This document shows positions 17,888 to 26,912 of a stretch of 64,000 nt of DNA, piece after piece. A program made the translations under genes and the position numbers. Source of the stretch: Shinella kummerowiae (GTDB lineage Bacteria > Pseudomonadota > Alphaproteobacteria > Rhizobiales > Rhizobiaceae). The stretch spans positions 124,001 to 188,000 of the forward strand of contig NZ_WUMK01000006.1 in assembly GCF_009827055.1 (NCBI RefSeq), given 5' to 3'. Below the pieces are notes generated by a model that saw only the letters and a program-made list of their open reading frames with translations, was not told where the DNA came from and made no database searches. The first letter of the stretch is position 1; each line of letters begins with the position of its first letter.

Positions 17888-19131
17888 GCGACACGGCGCT
17901 CCCCTATGCCCCGCCGTTCCGGCCGCATCTTGCGGCCGTCGGCATTATCGGCTCGTTGCTGGTGGCCGCCGGCGTCTTCCTGTCGGGCTTCGTCATCAGC
18001 GAACCGGCACCTTACGAAGTCTTCATGGCCGGCCTCATCGGCCTCTGGGCGATCATCGGCCTGCGCATCTCGCGGGGCATTGCGCCGCTTTTGGTGCTCA
18101 TCGTGCTTTTCAATGTCGGCGGCATGCTGTCGCTCACCGTGCTGGACGATTTCTCCGTCGGGCCGATGTACATTGCCGTCTCGCTGTTCCTCGCCTTGTC
18201 CAGCGTGTTCTTCGCCGCCATCATCGAGGCCAAGCCGGCGCGGCTCGAGCTCATTTTCCGCGCCTGGGTGGCGAGCGCGCTCATCACCTCTCTTCTCGGC
18301 ATTCTCGGTTATTTCCACGCCTTTCCCGGTGCGGAAGCCTTCACGCTCTACGACCGTGCCAAGGGCGCCTTCCAGGATCCGAACGTCTTCGGCCCGTTTC
18401 TCGTCGCCCCCTCGCTCTACCTGATGCACGGGCTGCTTGCCGGCCGTATTCTCGGCGCGCCGCTGAAGGTCATCGGCGTGCTCATCCTCGCACTCGGCCT
18501 GTTCCTGTCCTTCTCGCGCGCCGCCTGGGCACTCTACCTGTTTTCGGTGGTGGCCCTCGTCTTCGTCATGCTGCTCAAGGAGCGCACCGGCGCGTTCCGG
18601 CTGAAGATCCTCGTGCTCAGCCTGTCGGCTGCCGCCATCCTGATCCTCGCGCTGATCGTCGCGCTGCAATTCGACAAGGTGGCCGACCTGTTCTCCAGCC
18701 GAACACAGTTGGTGCAGGAGTATGACGGCGGGCATCTCGGCCGCTTCGAGCGTCACCGCATCGGCTTCCTGATGGCCATGGAAAAACCCTTCGGCATCGG
18801 CCCCATGGTGTTCAGCACGATCTTCCCGGAAGACGAACACAATATCTGGCTGAAATCGCTGACGAGCTACGGCTGGCTCGGCTTTGCCTGCTATCTCACC
18901 CTCATCATCTGGACGCTGCTCGCCGGTTTCAAGGCGCTGCTGCGCGACCGGCCCTGGCAGCCCTTCCTGATGATCTCCCTCATCACCCTTGTCGGCCATA
19001 CCGCGATCGGCTTCGTCATCGACACGGATCACTGGCGCCACTTCTATCTCTTGCTGGGCATCGTCTGGGGCTGCATCGCACTCGAACGGCGCCACAACCG
19101 GCAGACCGCATCGGGCCGCACCCCATCATGA
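17884..19131 (+). CDS. O-antigen ligase / Wzy-like polymerase
   Basis: Polytopic membrane protein of 415 residues with ten or more helices and the Wzy_C signature LFLSFSRAAWALYLFSVVAL near residue 200, followed by a large periplasmic loop (QFDKVADLFSSRTQLVQEYDGGHLGRFERHRIG). In this cluster it most likely polymerises lipid-linked repeat units. Translation starts at a TTG that overlaps the preceding stop codon, and its own stop overlaps the next start (ATGA), so three genes are translationally coupled. Ligase versus polymerase cannot be separated by sequence alone. Confidence 0.9.
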   Translation: MSDTALPYAPPFRPHLAAVGIIGSLLVAAGVFLSGFVISEPAPYEVFMAGLIGLWAIIGLRISRGIAPLLVLIVLFNVGGMLSLTVLDDFSVGPMYIAVSLFLALSSVFFAAIIEAKPARLELIFRAWVASALITSLLGILGYFHAFPGAEAFTLYDRAKGAFQDPNVFGPFLVAPSLYLMHGLLAGRILGAPLKVIGVLILALGLFLSFSRAAWALYLFSVVALVFVMLLKERTGAFRLKILVLSLSAAAILILALIVALQFDKVADLFSSRTQLVQEYDGGHLGRFERHRIGFLMAMEKPFGIGPMVFSTIFPEDEHNIWLKSLTSYGWLGFACYLTLIIWTLLAGFKALLRDRPWQPFLMISLITLVGHTAIGFVIDTDHWRHFYLLLGIVWGCIALERRHNRQTASGRTPS

Positions 19132-20282
19132 CCCCCTCCCCGGACAAGACCCCACGGCATATGCGTCTGCTTCAGGTGCTGGAACCGAGCGGTGGCGGCT
19201 CGGGCCGGCATTTCATCGATCTGTGCCGGGGCATGAAGGCGCGCGGCCACGACGTGCATGCCGTCTATTCGCCGGTGCGCGCGGAAAGCCGTTTCGTCGA
19301 AGAGCTGTCCTCTCTCGATCTGAAGGGTGTGCACGTAGTCGCCATGGCCCGTTCCCCCGGCCCCTCGGACCTGCCCGCCTGGCGGGCGCTGCGCGCGGTC
19401 ATCCGCAAGGAGGGCCCCTTCGATGTCATTCACGGGCATAGCTCCAAGGCGGGCGCCCTTTCGCGCCTGCGCCTTCCCGGCCACCATGTGCCCCGCGTGT
19501 ACACCCCACACGCCTTCCGCACGATGGATCCCGGTCTCGGCACATTCGGCCAGAAGATCTATGGCGCGATCGAAAAGCTGCTCGCCCGCGGCTTCACCGA
19601 ACGGCTGATCTGCGTTTCCGCCGATGAATATGCGCATGCGCGCGCCCTCGGCATGCCGCGTAACAAACTGTCGATCGTCGTCAATGGCGTCGAAACACCG
19701 CCGGCGGATTCGCGCGCAACGGTGCGCGAAGCACTCGCCATTCCCCCGGATGCCCTGCTGTACGGTTTTGTCGGCCGGCTCTGTCACCAGAAGGCGCCGG
19801 AACGCTTGCTTGCGGCCTTCCAGCGCGTCGCGGAACGCCTCCCCAACGCCCATCTCGTAATGATCGGCACCGGCGAGATGCAGGACGCCGTCAACCGCCA
19901 GATCGAGGCCGGCGGCCATGCAGGCCGCATCCATCTCACCACTCACTTCACCGGCCCGCAGGCCATGGCGGCGATCGACGTGCTTGTCATGCCAAGCCGT
20001 TACGAGGCGATGTCCTATGTCATGCTGGAAGCTGCGGCGGCGGGAAAACCGATGGTGCTCACCGATGTCGGCGGCGCCTCCATGGTGCTGAAGGATGGCG
20101 TCAACGGCGTGCTTGTCGAAAACGACGACGATCCGAAGCGCCTCGCCGACGCCATGATCCGCCTGAGCGACCCCTCGCGCCTCGCCCGTCACACCGCCGC
20201 CGCCTGTGCCCGCAGTGGTGACTACAGCCTGGAACGCATGATCGGCGAGACGGAAGCGATCTATCGCGCCCTGGTCGCCTGA
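19128..20282 (+). CDS. Glycosyltransferase family 4
   Basis: Second GT-B glycosyltransferase of the cluster, 384 residues. It starts RLLQVLEPSGGGSGRHFIDLCRGM, a glycine-rich loop typical of GT4, with VIHGHSSKAGALSRL near residue 103, GFVGRLCHQKAPERLLAAF near 205 and VMPSRYEAMSYVMLEAAAAGKPM (EX7E) near 290. The start overlaps the preceding stop as ATGA. It ends the operon; only a weak hairpin with TTTT follows near 20312-20338. Related in sequence style to the GT4 at 15.1 kb but not a close duplicate. Confidence 0.93.
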   Translation: MTPSPDKTPRHMRLLQVLEPSGGGSGRHFIDLCRGMKARGHDVHAVYSPVRAESRFVEELSSLDLKGVHVVAMARSPGPSDLPAWRALRAVIRKEGPFDVIHGHSSKAGALSRLRLPGHHVPRVYTPHAFRTMDPGLGTFGQKIYGAIEKLLARGFTERLICVSADEYAHARALGMPRNKLSIVVNGVETPPADSRATVREALAIPPDALLYGFVGRLCHQKAPERLLAAFQRVAERLPNAHLVMIGTGEMQDAVNRQIEAGGHAGRIHLTTHFTGPQAMAAIDVLVMPSRYEAMSYVMLEAAAAGKPMVLTDVGGASMVLKDGVNGVLVENDDDPKRLADAMIRLSDPSRLARHTAAACARSGDYSLERMIGETEAIYRALVA

Positions 20283-20336
20283 CGCCAAAGGTCGCCCCTC
20301 CTCCCGGAGAGACGGCCTTGAAGAATAACAGCCGTT

Positions 20337-20588
20337 TTAGCGCCTGATCGCTCGTGCCAGGGCAATCAGGATGCAGGCACCGATAAAGCCCGCGACGAGA
20401 TAACCGAGCCAGCCGCCGAGCGAAACACCGATCAGCCCGAGCAGAAGATTGGCCACGGCCGCGCCGACAATGCCGAGAACAATATTCATCAGCACGCCCA
20501 TATTGCTCTTCATGAACATTTCGGCGAGCCAGCCGGCAATACCGCCGACAATGATGGCTGCGATCCAGCCGATACCTGCGTCTTCCAT
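20337..20588 (-). CDS. GlsB/YeaQ/YmgE-family stress membrane protein
   Basis: Small inner-membrane protein of 83 residues with three glycine-rich helices: GWIAAIIVGGIAGWLAEMFM, MNIVLGIVGAAVANLLLGLIG and LGYLVAGFIGACILIALARAI. This is the transglycosylase-associated/GlsB family, induced by stress in many bacteria; biochemical role unknown. GAGGAG precedes the ATG at 20588. A perfect EcfG-type promoter lies 50-75 bases upstream, which supports a place in the alphaproteobacterial general stress response. Convergent with the last glycosyltransferase gene. Confidence 0.9.
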   Translation of the reverse strand: MEDAGIGWIAAIIVGGIAGWLAEMFMKSNMGVLMNIVLGIVGAAVANLLLGLIGVSLGGWLGYLVAGFIGACILIALARAIRR

Positions 20589-20637
20589 GCGCGTCTCCTC
20601 AAGCTCCTGACAGACCGGCAAAGGCCGGCGGCAGGTA

Positions 20638-20662
20638 AACGTGAAAACACGCGCAAAGTTCC
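20638..20662 (-). promoter_or_regulatory. EcfG (general stress sigma) promoter for the GlsB-like gene
   Basis: On the minus strand GGAAC (20662-20658), 16 bases, then CGTT (20641-20638). This matches exactly the EcfG/RpoE2 consensus of alphaproteobacteria, GGAAC-N16/17-CGTT. It stands about 50 bases before the start codon of a stress-family gene. Confidence 0.8.
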
Positions 20663-20702
20663 AATTGAACTTGCGAATATACTTTGGAACAGGGAGGAGA
20701 AT

Positions 20703-20779
<77 letters not shown>

Positions 20780-21144
20780 GACCGCCGAAACCCCTATAGT
20801 CTCAAGGTTTTCGATGCAAGCCCAAAAATCGAGGGAAGGATCAAAAGTGGAGAATTGTCAGTCGGCGGAACCTTTACGCACAGGAACTCACACGGAAAAT
20901 ACCACGGACAGTTCCAATGGATTTCGCTCTGAGCCTGCGTTCGGCGCAGGCGCGAACGAGCGTATCACCTTGCATCGTCACGAATAGCGACGTCGCCTTG
21001 CGCCAATGACGAGCGTTCAACCTGTCGCGGGCAACCCTCCTCGCAATCAGGGTTCGTATGTCCGTCGCGTGTCACTTTCTTTTCACATCCGTACCGGAAT
21101 CGCCGAATCAGACCTTCCCGCGCATTAGACGAAAGTCGTAGGAT
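20780..21144. other. Intergenic stretch without a recognisable gene
   Basis: Between the tRNA and the candidate small RNA I see no open frame with coding character or Shine-Dalgarno. There is a short inverted repeat around GCCTGCG...CGCAGGC (20934-20952) and nothing else I can name. Confidence 0.6.
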
Positions 21145-21240
21145 TGCCCGGCTCGTTTGTCATTTGCGAGCACTCCCCCGCGTCACGGAGAGCCAAGCGT
21201 GACGCCTGTTTGCCCCGCCATCGTGCGGGGCTTTTTCTTC
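21145..21240 (+). ncRNA. Candidate small RNA with three stem-loops and own terminator
   Basis: No protein gene lies upstream of this terminator, yet the sequence folds well. Hairpin 1 is GCTCG/CGAGC (21151-21171). A single-stranded CACTCCCCC linker follows, resembling the CU-rich anti-Shine-Dalgarno loops of rhizobial trans-acting RNAs. Hairpin 2 is GCGTCACG/CGTGACGC (21180-21205). Hairpin 3 is GCCCCGC/GCGGGGC (21212-21231) followed by TTTTTCTTC. The 5' end is a guess and no clear promoter was found. I do not recognise the family. Confidence 0.5.
21212..21240 (+). terminator. Rho-independent terminator of the small-RNA candidate
   Basis: GCCCCGC, loop CATCGT, GCGGGGC, then TTTTTCTTCTTTT. Strong intrinsic terminator on the plus strand with no annotated gene before it for 900 bases other than minus-strand ones. 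Confidence 0.85.
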
Positions 21241-21260
21241 TTTTGCGACGGCTAGGTGCG

Positions 21261-21288
21261 TTGACTCTTCGCAAAAACAGAACATAAT
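21261..21288 (+). promoter_or_regulatory. Sigma-70-type promoter for the 72-residue protein gene
   Basis: TTGACT (21261-21266), 16 bases, CATAAT (21283-21288), about 70 bases before the GTG start at 21362. The stretch is locally AT-rich. Confidence 0.6.
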
Positions 21289-21361
21289 AAGAACAAATAC
21301 GGCCGAATTTCCTTGTTCCTCGAGCTCAAAGACGACTGTGTCCCCACAGGAGAATGCTGAC

Positions 21362-21580
21362 GTGCGACCGCTTCCCGAGTATGAAGCGCCGGCAGAGCCG
21401 GTCGAAAATGAGGGGGATGCCGTACGCGCCGCCCTTGCCTGGCATGACGGAGATGCACAGGCGACGATCGCGACGCTGCTTGCCGATTGCGCCCACCTTC
21501 GGCGCCAGCTCGATCTGACCCGGGCGGCGATGGGCCATGGCTTCGTGCGGGGCTGGGAGCCAACGCCGCTGCGCGACTGA
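21362..21580 (+). CDS. Conserved-looking small hypothetical protein, 72 residues
   Basis: I do not recognise a named family. The product is acidic at the N-terminus (RPLPEYEAPAEPVENEGDAVR) and then forms one amphipathic helical stretch (AALAWHDGDAQATIATLLADCAHLRRQLDLTRAAM) ending HGFVRGWEPTPLRD. No signal peptide or membrane segment. GGAG stands 8 bases before a GTG at 21362, and a good promoter lies upstream, so expression is likely. An earlier in-frame GTG at 21338 has no ribosome-binding site. Convergent with the MerR gene. Confidence 0.7.
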   Translation: MRPLPEYEAPAEPVENEGDAVRAALAWHDGDAQATIATLLADCAHLRRQLDLTRAAMGHGFVRGWEPTPLRD

Positions 21581-21734
21581 TGGAGGACCGTGCGCGAAGA
21601 GAGGGCTTCCGTTCGGCAAGGAGGCAAAAGCCGACGCGCTTTCCATATTCGCAGATGGCACCGGACGCGGGCTAGTGGGCGATGACTGCAGGGGAGTTCC
21701 CAGCCGGCGGCCTATAGCCACCCCGCCGACAGGC

Positions 21735-22265
21735 TCAACGCACCTGGTCGAGCAGGCGCTTGCACTCCAGAAGGTCGTAGAGCGCCTCCTGGAGCAGTGC
21801 GCGATCTTCCTTGCCGACGCTGGTCTTGCCGATCGAGATTTCCGGCGGATCGTCCGTGCCGCCAACGAAGGAGAAGAAGCGGCGGCTGGCCGGGGCCTTG
21901 GCGCGGCCGACGATCTGGTCTTCGTCGCTGCCCGCCTTGGGCGGCGCCGGATCCTCATGATTTGCCGCGGCCAGCGCCTCGACGGTGGCGAGGTCGCCGC
22001 TGGCGATCGCCGCCACGAACTTGTTGCCGTTGACCTTCAGCAGCTTCTGCACGCCCTTGATCGTATAGCCATGGTCATAGAGCAGGTGGCGGATGCCCTT
22101 CAGGAGATCCACGTCTTCCGGGCGGTAATAGCGACGCCCGCCGCCACGCTTCATCGGCTTGATCTGGACGAAGCGCGTCTCCCAGAAGCGCAGCACATGC
22201 TGCGGCAGGTCGAGATCGTCGGCGACTTCGCTGATGGTACGGAAAGCGTCCGGACTCTTGTCCAT
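21735..22265 (-). CDS. MerR-family transcriptional regulator
   Basis: DNA-binding regulator of 176 residues. The N-terminal MerR helix-turn-helix and wing are clear: [25 protein letters not shown] ... [38 protein letters not shown] (residues about 9-75). The rest is low in conserved features, with no cysteine metal site; a C-terminal helix [19 protein letters not shown] may dimerise. It lies downstream of ihfA, a placement conserved in rhizobia. Effector and targets are unknown. Confidence 0.92.
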   Translation of the reverse strand: MDKSPDAFRTISEVADDLDLPQHVLRFWETRFVQIKPMKRGGGRRYYRPEDVDLLKGIRHLLYDHGYTIKGVQKLLKVNGNKFVAAIASGDLATVEALAAANHEDPAPPKAGSDEDQIVGRAKAPASRRFFSFVGGTDDPPEISIGKTSVGKEDRALLQEALYDLLECKRLLDQVR

Positions 22266-22394
22266 TCTATCCTCGATGAAAGTTCAAGGCGGCAGCATAC
22301 GATAACCGCCACCGATTCGTATTCATTTCAGCGAGTTGTCGGACGATATTCAAGTTTCAAATTGCTGATGGAGCAGCAATGGCGCAAAAATCGC

Positions 22395-22733
22395 TCAGGA
22401 AGCGGGCGAAGCCGGCTTCTGTTTCGCCTTCCGCGAGAGGTGTGACTTCAGCACCCGCTGCTTCAGCACGTTCGATGCCTTGAAGGTCATCACGCGGCGC
22501 GGCGAGATCGGCACTTCCTCGCCGGTCTTCGGATTGCGGCCGATGCGTTCGTTCTTGTCGCGCACCTGGAAGGTGGCGAAGGAGGAAAGCTTGACGCTCT
22601 CGCCCCGGACGATGGCGTTGCAGATCTCGTCAATGACGGTTTCAACAAGCTCTGCGGATTCGGTCCTGGAAAGGCCGACCTTCCGGAAAACCGATTCGGC
22701 CAAATCTGCGCGTGTCACCGTCTTGCCGCTCAT
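22395..22733 (-). CDS. ihfA: Integration host factor subunit alpha
   Basis: DNA-bending nucleoid protein, partner of IhfB. The 112-residue product has the full HU/IHF fold: [22 protein letters not shown], then [22 protein letters not shown] with the DNA-intercalating proline arm, then [19 protein letters not shown] basic tail of about 15 residues follows. The upstream region on its strand contains TTAACCAT, one half of a CtrA-type site, as a possible cell-cycle input, but only a half-site. It follows fabH by about 200 bases in the plsX-fabH-ihfA-merR order. Confidence 0.96.
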   Translation of the reverse strand: MSGKTVTRADLAESVFRKVGLSRTESAELVETVIDEICNAIVRGESVKLSSFATFQVRDKNERIGRNPKTGEEVPISPRRVMTFKASNVLKQRVLKSHLSRKAKQKPASPAS

Positions 22734-22931
22734 CGTCCCTCACCAATTTCTTATTGAAAGCGCATGGTTAAGTGGTGGGAGACTATTGCCCTTCCCCCGC
22801 GCGGTCAAGCGGCCCTGAGAGCCAACCCAGACCGTTCCGCCCCCCATCCCGCCGTAATTATCCCACAAGCGCGCAAGACGGCGGCGGGGCCAGGCCGCCC
22901 TCTCGTCAGGAGCGTTCAGACGCGGGAGATT

Positions 22932-23903
22932 CTACCAGCGCAGAAGGACCGCGCCCCAGGTGAAGCCGCCACCCATGGCTTCCAGCAGAACGATATCGCC
23001 TTCCTTGATTCGCCCGTCACGCGCCGCAGTGGCCAGCGCAAGCGGGATGGAGGCGGCGGAGGTGTTGCCATGCAGATCGACGGTGACGACGACCTTTTCG
23101 AGCGGAATGCCAAGCTTCTTGGCCGAACCGTCGATAATGCGCTTGTTGGCCTGATGCGGCACCAGCCAATCGATGTCCTCGGCGGTGAAGCCGGTCGCAT
23201 CGAAGGCGGAGACGACCACATCGGTGATCATGCCGACGGCGTGTTTGAAGACCTCTCGGCCCTCCATGCGCAGATGGCCGACCGTGCCCGTCGTGGATGG
23301 ACCGCCATCGACATAGAGTTTTTCGCGATGCGCGCCGTCCGAACGAAGCTGCGTCGTCAGCACGCCACGGTCCGCAACGGTGCCCTTGCCCTCCTGGGCT
23401 TCCAGCACGATGGCGCCCGCGCCGTCGCCGAACAGCACGCAGGTCGTGCGGTCCGTCCAGTCGAGGATGCGCGAGAAGGTCTCGGCACCGATGACGAGCA
23501 CACGCTTGGCAAGGCCACCGCGAATATAGGCATCCGCCGTCGTCACGGCATAAACGAAGCCGGAGCAGACGGCCTGCACGTCGAAGGCAAAGCCGTGGTG
23601 CATGCCGAGACGGTTCTGGATGTTAACGGCGGTCGCCGGGAACGTGTTGTCCGGTGTCGAGGTCGCAACGATGATCAGGTCGATGTCTGCGGCCGTCAGG
23701 CCGGCCTTGTCGAGCGCGTCGCGTGCCGCCGCCTCACCGAGCGAGGCGGTCGTTTCGCCCTCGCCGGCAATGTAGCGCTGGCGAATGCCGGTCCGTTGCA
23801 CGATCCATTCGTCGGACGTGTCGACCATGCTTTCCAGTTCGGCATTGGTGAGTACCCGCTTCGGAAGCGCCGTTCCGAAACCGCGGACCACTGATCGGAT
23901 CAT
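22932..23903 (-). CDS. fabH: Beta-ketoacyl-ACP synthase III
   Basis: Condenses acetyl-CoA with malonyl-ACP to start fatty acid synthesis. The 323-residue protein has the complete Cys-His-Asn triad: [11 protein letters not shown] (near residue 112), VPHQANKRI (near 248) and GNTSAASIP (near 278). The C-terminus [13 protein letters not shown] is canonical. It begins one base after the plsX stop codon, so the two are co-transcribed and probably coupled. No unusual substitution seen. Confidence 0.98.
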   Translation of the reverse strand: MIRSVVRGFGTALPKRVLTNAELESMVDTSDEWIVQRTGIRQRYIAGEGETTASLGEAAARDALDKAGLTAADIDLIIVATSTPDNTFPATAVNIQNRLGMHHGFAFDVQAVCSGFVYAVTTADAYIRGGLAKRVLVIGAETFSRILDWTDRTTCVLFGDGAGAIVLEAQEGKGTVADRGVLTTQLRSDGAHREKLYVDGGPSTTGTVGHLRMEGREVFKHAVGMITDVVVSAFDATGFTAEDIDWLVPHQANKRIIDGSAKKLGIPLEKVVVTVDLHGNTSAASIPLALATAARDGRIKEGDIVLLEAMGGGFTWGAVLLRW

Positions 23904-23904
23904 T

Positions 23905-24963
23905 CTATACCTCGTCCGTCATGCCCTGAGCGGCGCCCTCGACGGGGCGGCCGGCATGATACTTCTGCAAATCGTTTTCGATCTTTTCCTTGAGGCCGTT
24001 GCGGACCATGTCGTAACCGACATCCACCGCCGCCGCGAACCCTTCGGCATCCGTGCCGCCATGGCTCTTGATGACGATGCCGTTGAGGCCGAGGAAGACG
24101 CCGCCGTTCACCTTGCGCGGATCCATCTTCTCGCGCACGCGGTCGAACGCGCTCTTGGCCAGGATATAGCCCAGCTTGGCAAGCCAGGTGCGTGTCATGG
24201 CCGCCCGCAGATATTCCGCGATCTGCCGCGCCGTGCCTTCGGCCGCCTTGAGCGCAATATTGCCGGCAAAACCTTCCGTGACCACCACGTCCACCGTGCC
24301 GCGACCGATATCGTCGCCTTCGACAAAGCCATAATAGTCAATCGTGTCGAAATTGGCCTCGCGGATGAGCTGGCCGGCGGCCTTGACCTCTTCCTGGCCC
24401 TTGATTTCCTCTACACCGACATTCAGCAGGCCGAGCGTCGGCTTGTCGATCTCGAACAGCGCGCGCGCCATCGCGCCGCCCATCAGCGCGAAGTCGAAGA
24501 GCTGATTGGCGTCGGCGCCGATCGTCGCGCCGATGTCGAGCACGATGCTCTCCCCTTTCAGGGTCGGCCAGATGCCGGCGATCGCCGGGCGTTCGATATT
24601 GGCCATCATGCGCAGGCAGAATTTCGACATCGCCATCAGCGCGCCGGTATTGCCGGCGGAAACGGCCACGTCGGCGCTGTTCTTCGCCACCGCGTCGATC
24701 GCCTGCCACATGGAGGACTTGCCGCGGCCGCGGCGCAGCGCCTGGCTTGGCTTTTCGTCCATGGCGACGGCGACGTCGCAATGATGGAAGGTGCTTGCAG
24801 CCTTCAGCTTCGGGTGCTGCGCCAGAAGCGGTTCGCATTCGGCAGCATTGCCGAAAAGCAGAAAGCGGATGTCGGGATGGCGCTCGAGAGCCTTGGCTGC
24901 GCCAGAGATCGCGACTTTCGGACCGAAATCGCCTCCCATGACATCGATGGAAATTCTGACCAC
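23905..24963 (-). CDS. plsX: Phosphate acyltransferase PlsX
   Basis: Peripheral membrane enzyme that makes acyl-phosphate from acyl-ACP for phosphatidic acid synthesis with PlsY. The 352-residue protein starts [23 protein letters not shown] and contains [31 protein letters not shown] and [16 protein letters not shown], all PlsX hallmarks. Second or third gene of the yceD-plsX-fabH set; the 118-base gap to the DUF177 gene lacks rpmF, which sits there in many other bacteria. Confidence 0.98.
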   Translation of the reverse strand: MVRISIDVMGGDFGPKVAISGAAKALERHPDIRFLLFGNAAECEPLLAQHPKLKAASTFHHCDVAVAMDEKPSQALRRGRGKSSMWQAIDAVAKNSADVAVSAGNTGALMAMSKFCLRMMANIERPAIAGIWPTLKGESIVLDIGATIGADANQLFDFALMGGAMARALFEIDKPTLGLLNVGVEEIKGQEEVKAAGQLIREANFDTIDYYGFVEGDDIGRGTVDVVVTEGFAGNIALKAAEGTARQIAEYLRAAMTRTWLAKLGYILAKSAFDRVREKMDPRKVNGGVFLGLNGIVIKSHGGTDAEGFAAAVDVGYDMVRNGLKEKIENDLQKYHAGRPVEGAAQGMTDEV

Positions 24964-25081
24964 GCGTGTCTTGCCTTAATTCTTGTTTTCCAGCGGCGGA
25001 AAAGCCACCGTGGCCGAATTCGGCCAAAATACCGCTTTTCGCGGGGTGCACAACTGAATTATCGGACGCTTACGAACCGGT

Positions 25082-25636
25082 TCAGTCTTTTTTCCAGTCC
25101 TTCAGAACGGCAAAAGGCGACGGTTTTTTGTCGTCCTCGTCCGTGCTTTCGATATGGCCCGAAAAGGCGACATCGGCCCGGCGCGGATAGGGATCGAGCG
25201 CGAGCGCCACATGTTCGGCGGCGACCACGCCCGCATCGATCGTATCGCCGGTGAAGATTTCCGGCGCATCGGGACCTTCGGGATCAAGCAGCATTTCGCC
25301 GCTCTCCGTCGAAATCGCAGGCCGGGCGAGTTTGGAGCCCTCCGGCACGAAGACGATCTCGACCGCCTCGTCGATATGGGCCGGGACCGGGTCGAGCGTG
25401 ACGACGCAAGCCTGCACGACATCCGCCGTGACTTGGCCCTTGAGGCGCACACCATCGCGCTTCCAGCGCTGCAACGTAAACGTCGCGGAGAGCGCCTTCA
25501 CCTCCAGCACCGACCAGAGTTTTGCCAGCCCAGCCCTTTCCTCCGCGTCGGCGCTGATCGTCACCTCGACCGGATTGGCCGAAATGCGCCCCACCTTGAC
25601 CGCATAGGAGAACGGAATGTCGTCATCGTTTTTCAT
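25082..25636 (-). CDS. DUF177 / YceD-family protein
   Basis: A 184-residue relative of YceD (large ribosomal RNA subunit accumulation protein in E. coli and plants). The central region VQACVVTLDPVPAHIDEAVEIVFVPE corresponds to the family's cysteine-containing strand; in many members a second cysteine is found but here it is absent. An acidic stretch ending PEIFTGDTIDAGVVAAEHVALALDPYPR follows. Placement directly before plsX-fabH is the conserved one. Role in 23S rRNA processing is inferred from the family only. Confidence 0.88.
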   Translation of the reverse strand: MKNDDDIPFSYAVKVGRISANPVEVTISADAEERAGLAKLWSVLEVKALSATFTLQRWKRDGVRLKGQVTADVVQACVVTLDPVPAHIDEAVEIVFVPEGSKLARPAISTESGEMLLDPEGPDAPEIFTGDTIDAGVVAAEHVALALDPYPRRADVAFSGHIESTDEDDKKPSPFAVLKDWKKD

Positions 25637-25655
25637 CGTCCTGCCTTCCCTGCCC

Positions 25656-26213
25656 TTAGGCAGTGCGTCCGTCGCGACCGGGTTCCGCTATTGTGAGCGC
25701 GCCGATCCCGATATTGTCTTCGCCGACGGCAGTCATCGCCGCCTCGGCCGCAAAGAGATAGCCGGCAAGCCCGTCCATGGTGGGGGCAGCCTCGCCCCCT
25801 TCCGGATAGATATTGCGTCGAAGTGCTGCCGCCAAGGCTTCGCGATCATTGGAATCGAGCGCCACGGCATAGGATTCGAGCCGGCCGTAGAACATGCCGG
25901 CAAATTTCTTCATGCGCTTCGGCACGCCGACGTCACCCACGCCAAGCTCGCGAATCGAATGATCGACATCCTCGAAGAAGGCATCGACGATCTCTTGTGC
26001 AATCTCCTGGCCCGACGTGCCGCTTTTGCGGGTGCGCCGGAAGTACAGGATCAAGATCGCCGAGAGCATCTCGAAGCGACCCATCACCGTGTCCGGAACA
26101 TCAAGCACTTCATAGAGATAGGGATGCCGCGCCGCTTTCGTCAGCGTCGCATACTGCTTTTCGACGATACGCCGGTTGCCGTTTTTTTTGCCGAACAGGC
26201 CGAAAATCATCAT
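25656..26213 (-). CDS. Ubiquinol-cytochrome c chaperone (CBP3-like)
   Basis: Assembly factor for the cytochrome bc1 complex, 185 residues. It starts MMIFGLFGKKNGNRRIVEKQYATLTKAARHPYLYEVLDVPDT and includes YFRRTRKSGTSGQEIAQEIVDAFFEDVDHSIRELGVGDVGVPKRMKK, which is diagnostic of the ubiquinol-cytochrome c chaperone family. Two ATG codons stand in tandem; either may be used. The frame is open for 150 more codons upstream but that part overlaps bamE antisense and has no conservation. First gene of the operon leading to plsX-fabH; divergent from bamE. Confidence 0.92.
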   Translation of the reverse strand: MMIFGLFGKKNGNRRIVEKQYATLTKAARHPYLYEVLDVPDTVMGRFEMLSAILILYFRRTRKSGTSGQEIAQEIVDAFFEDVDHSIRELGVGDVGVPKRMKKFAGMFYGRLESYAVALDSNDREALAAALRRNIYPEGGEAAPTMDGLAGYLFAAEAAMTAVGEDNIGIGALTIAEPGRDGRTA

Positions 26214-26363
26214 AAAGCCTAGTTTTGCCCGATTCAAACCATGGTGCCGTCGCAAGTCATGTTGCATGACGGTCGAAGCTGGTTTACCGAAGCAGGCATG
26301 AATTGCAATGGCTTCGCGGCCATCACAGTCCTGGGGATGTCGTTGAAGAGAGATGCTCTGAAC

Positions 26364-26840
26364 ATGAAACTGTTGCGTAGCGCCGCCATTGCCGTCACCC
26401 TCTCCGCGACCGTTCTGACCGCCTGCCAAGGACCGAGCGAGGTTCTGCATCAGGGTTATGTCGTCGACCAGGAAACGCTGGCGCTGGCTCCGGTCGGTTC
26501 GTCGCGCGAGCAGGTTCTGCTTTCCCTCGGCTCGCCGTCTGCGACCGCGACCTTCGACAACGAAGTCTTCTATTACGTTTCGCAGACGCGCAAGCGCGCT
26601 GCAGCCTTCCTGAAGCCGAAGATTATCGACCAGAGCGTGCTGGCCGTCTATTTCGACAAGGAAGGTGTGGTCGAGCGTCTCGCGCACTACACGCTGAAGG
26701 ACGGCCGGGTCTTCGACATGATCAGCCGTGTCACGCCGACCGGTGGCCGGGAACTCACCTTCCTCGGGCAGCTGCTGCGCGGCGGTGGCGCCAACCCCGC
26801 ATCGGCGCTGCAGAACGTTTTTGGCAACACACCACAGTAG
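26364..26840 (+). CDS. bamE: Outer-membrane assembly lipoprotein BamE (OmlA)
   Basis: Small lipoprotein of the BAM complex. A signal peptide MKLLRSAAIAVTLSATVLTAC ends at the lipobox LTAC, giving a mature protein with the SmpA/OmlA fold: HQGYVVDQETLALAPVGSSREQVLLSLGSPSATATFDNEVFYYVSQ. A possible earlier start at 26337 (MSLKRDALN added) cannot be excluded. The C-terminal tail (GGGANPASALQNVFGNTPQ) is extended, as in rhizobial members. Divergent from the cytochrome bc1 chaperone gene; followed by a strong bidirectional hairpin. Confidence 0.93.
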   Translation: MKLLRSAAIAVTLSATVLTACQGPSEVLHQGYVVDQETLALAPVGSSREQVLLSLGSPSATATFDNEVFYYVSQTRKRAAAFLKPKIIDQSVLAVYFDKEGVVERLAHYTLKDGRVFDMISRVTPTGGRELTFLGQLLRGGGANPASALQNVFGNTPQ

Positions 26841-26864
26841 GCCGCATCAATATTGCTGCATAAA

Positions 26865-26892
26865 AAACCGCGGGGATCGCTCCCCGCGGTTT
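26865..26892. terminator. Bidirectional terminator between bamE and hppA
   Basis: Perfect 12-bp stem AAACCGCGGGGA / TCCCCGCGGTTT with loop TCGC, flanked by T and A runs, located between two convergent genes. It can stop transcription from both sides. Confidence 0.92.
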
Positions 26893-26912
26893 CTTTTTGG
26901 CCAGCCTTCCGA

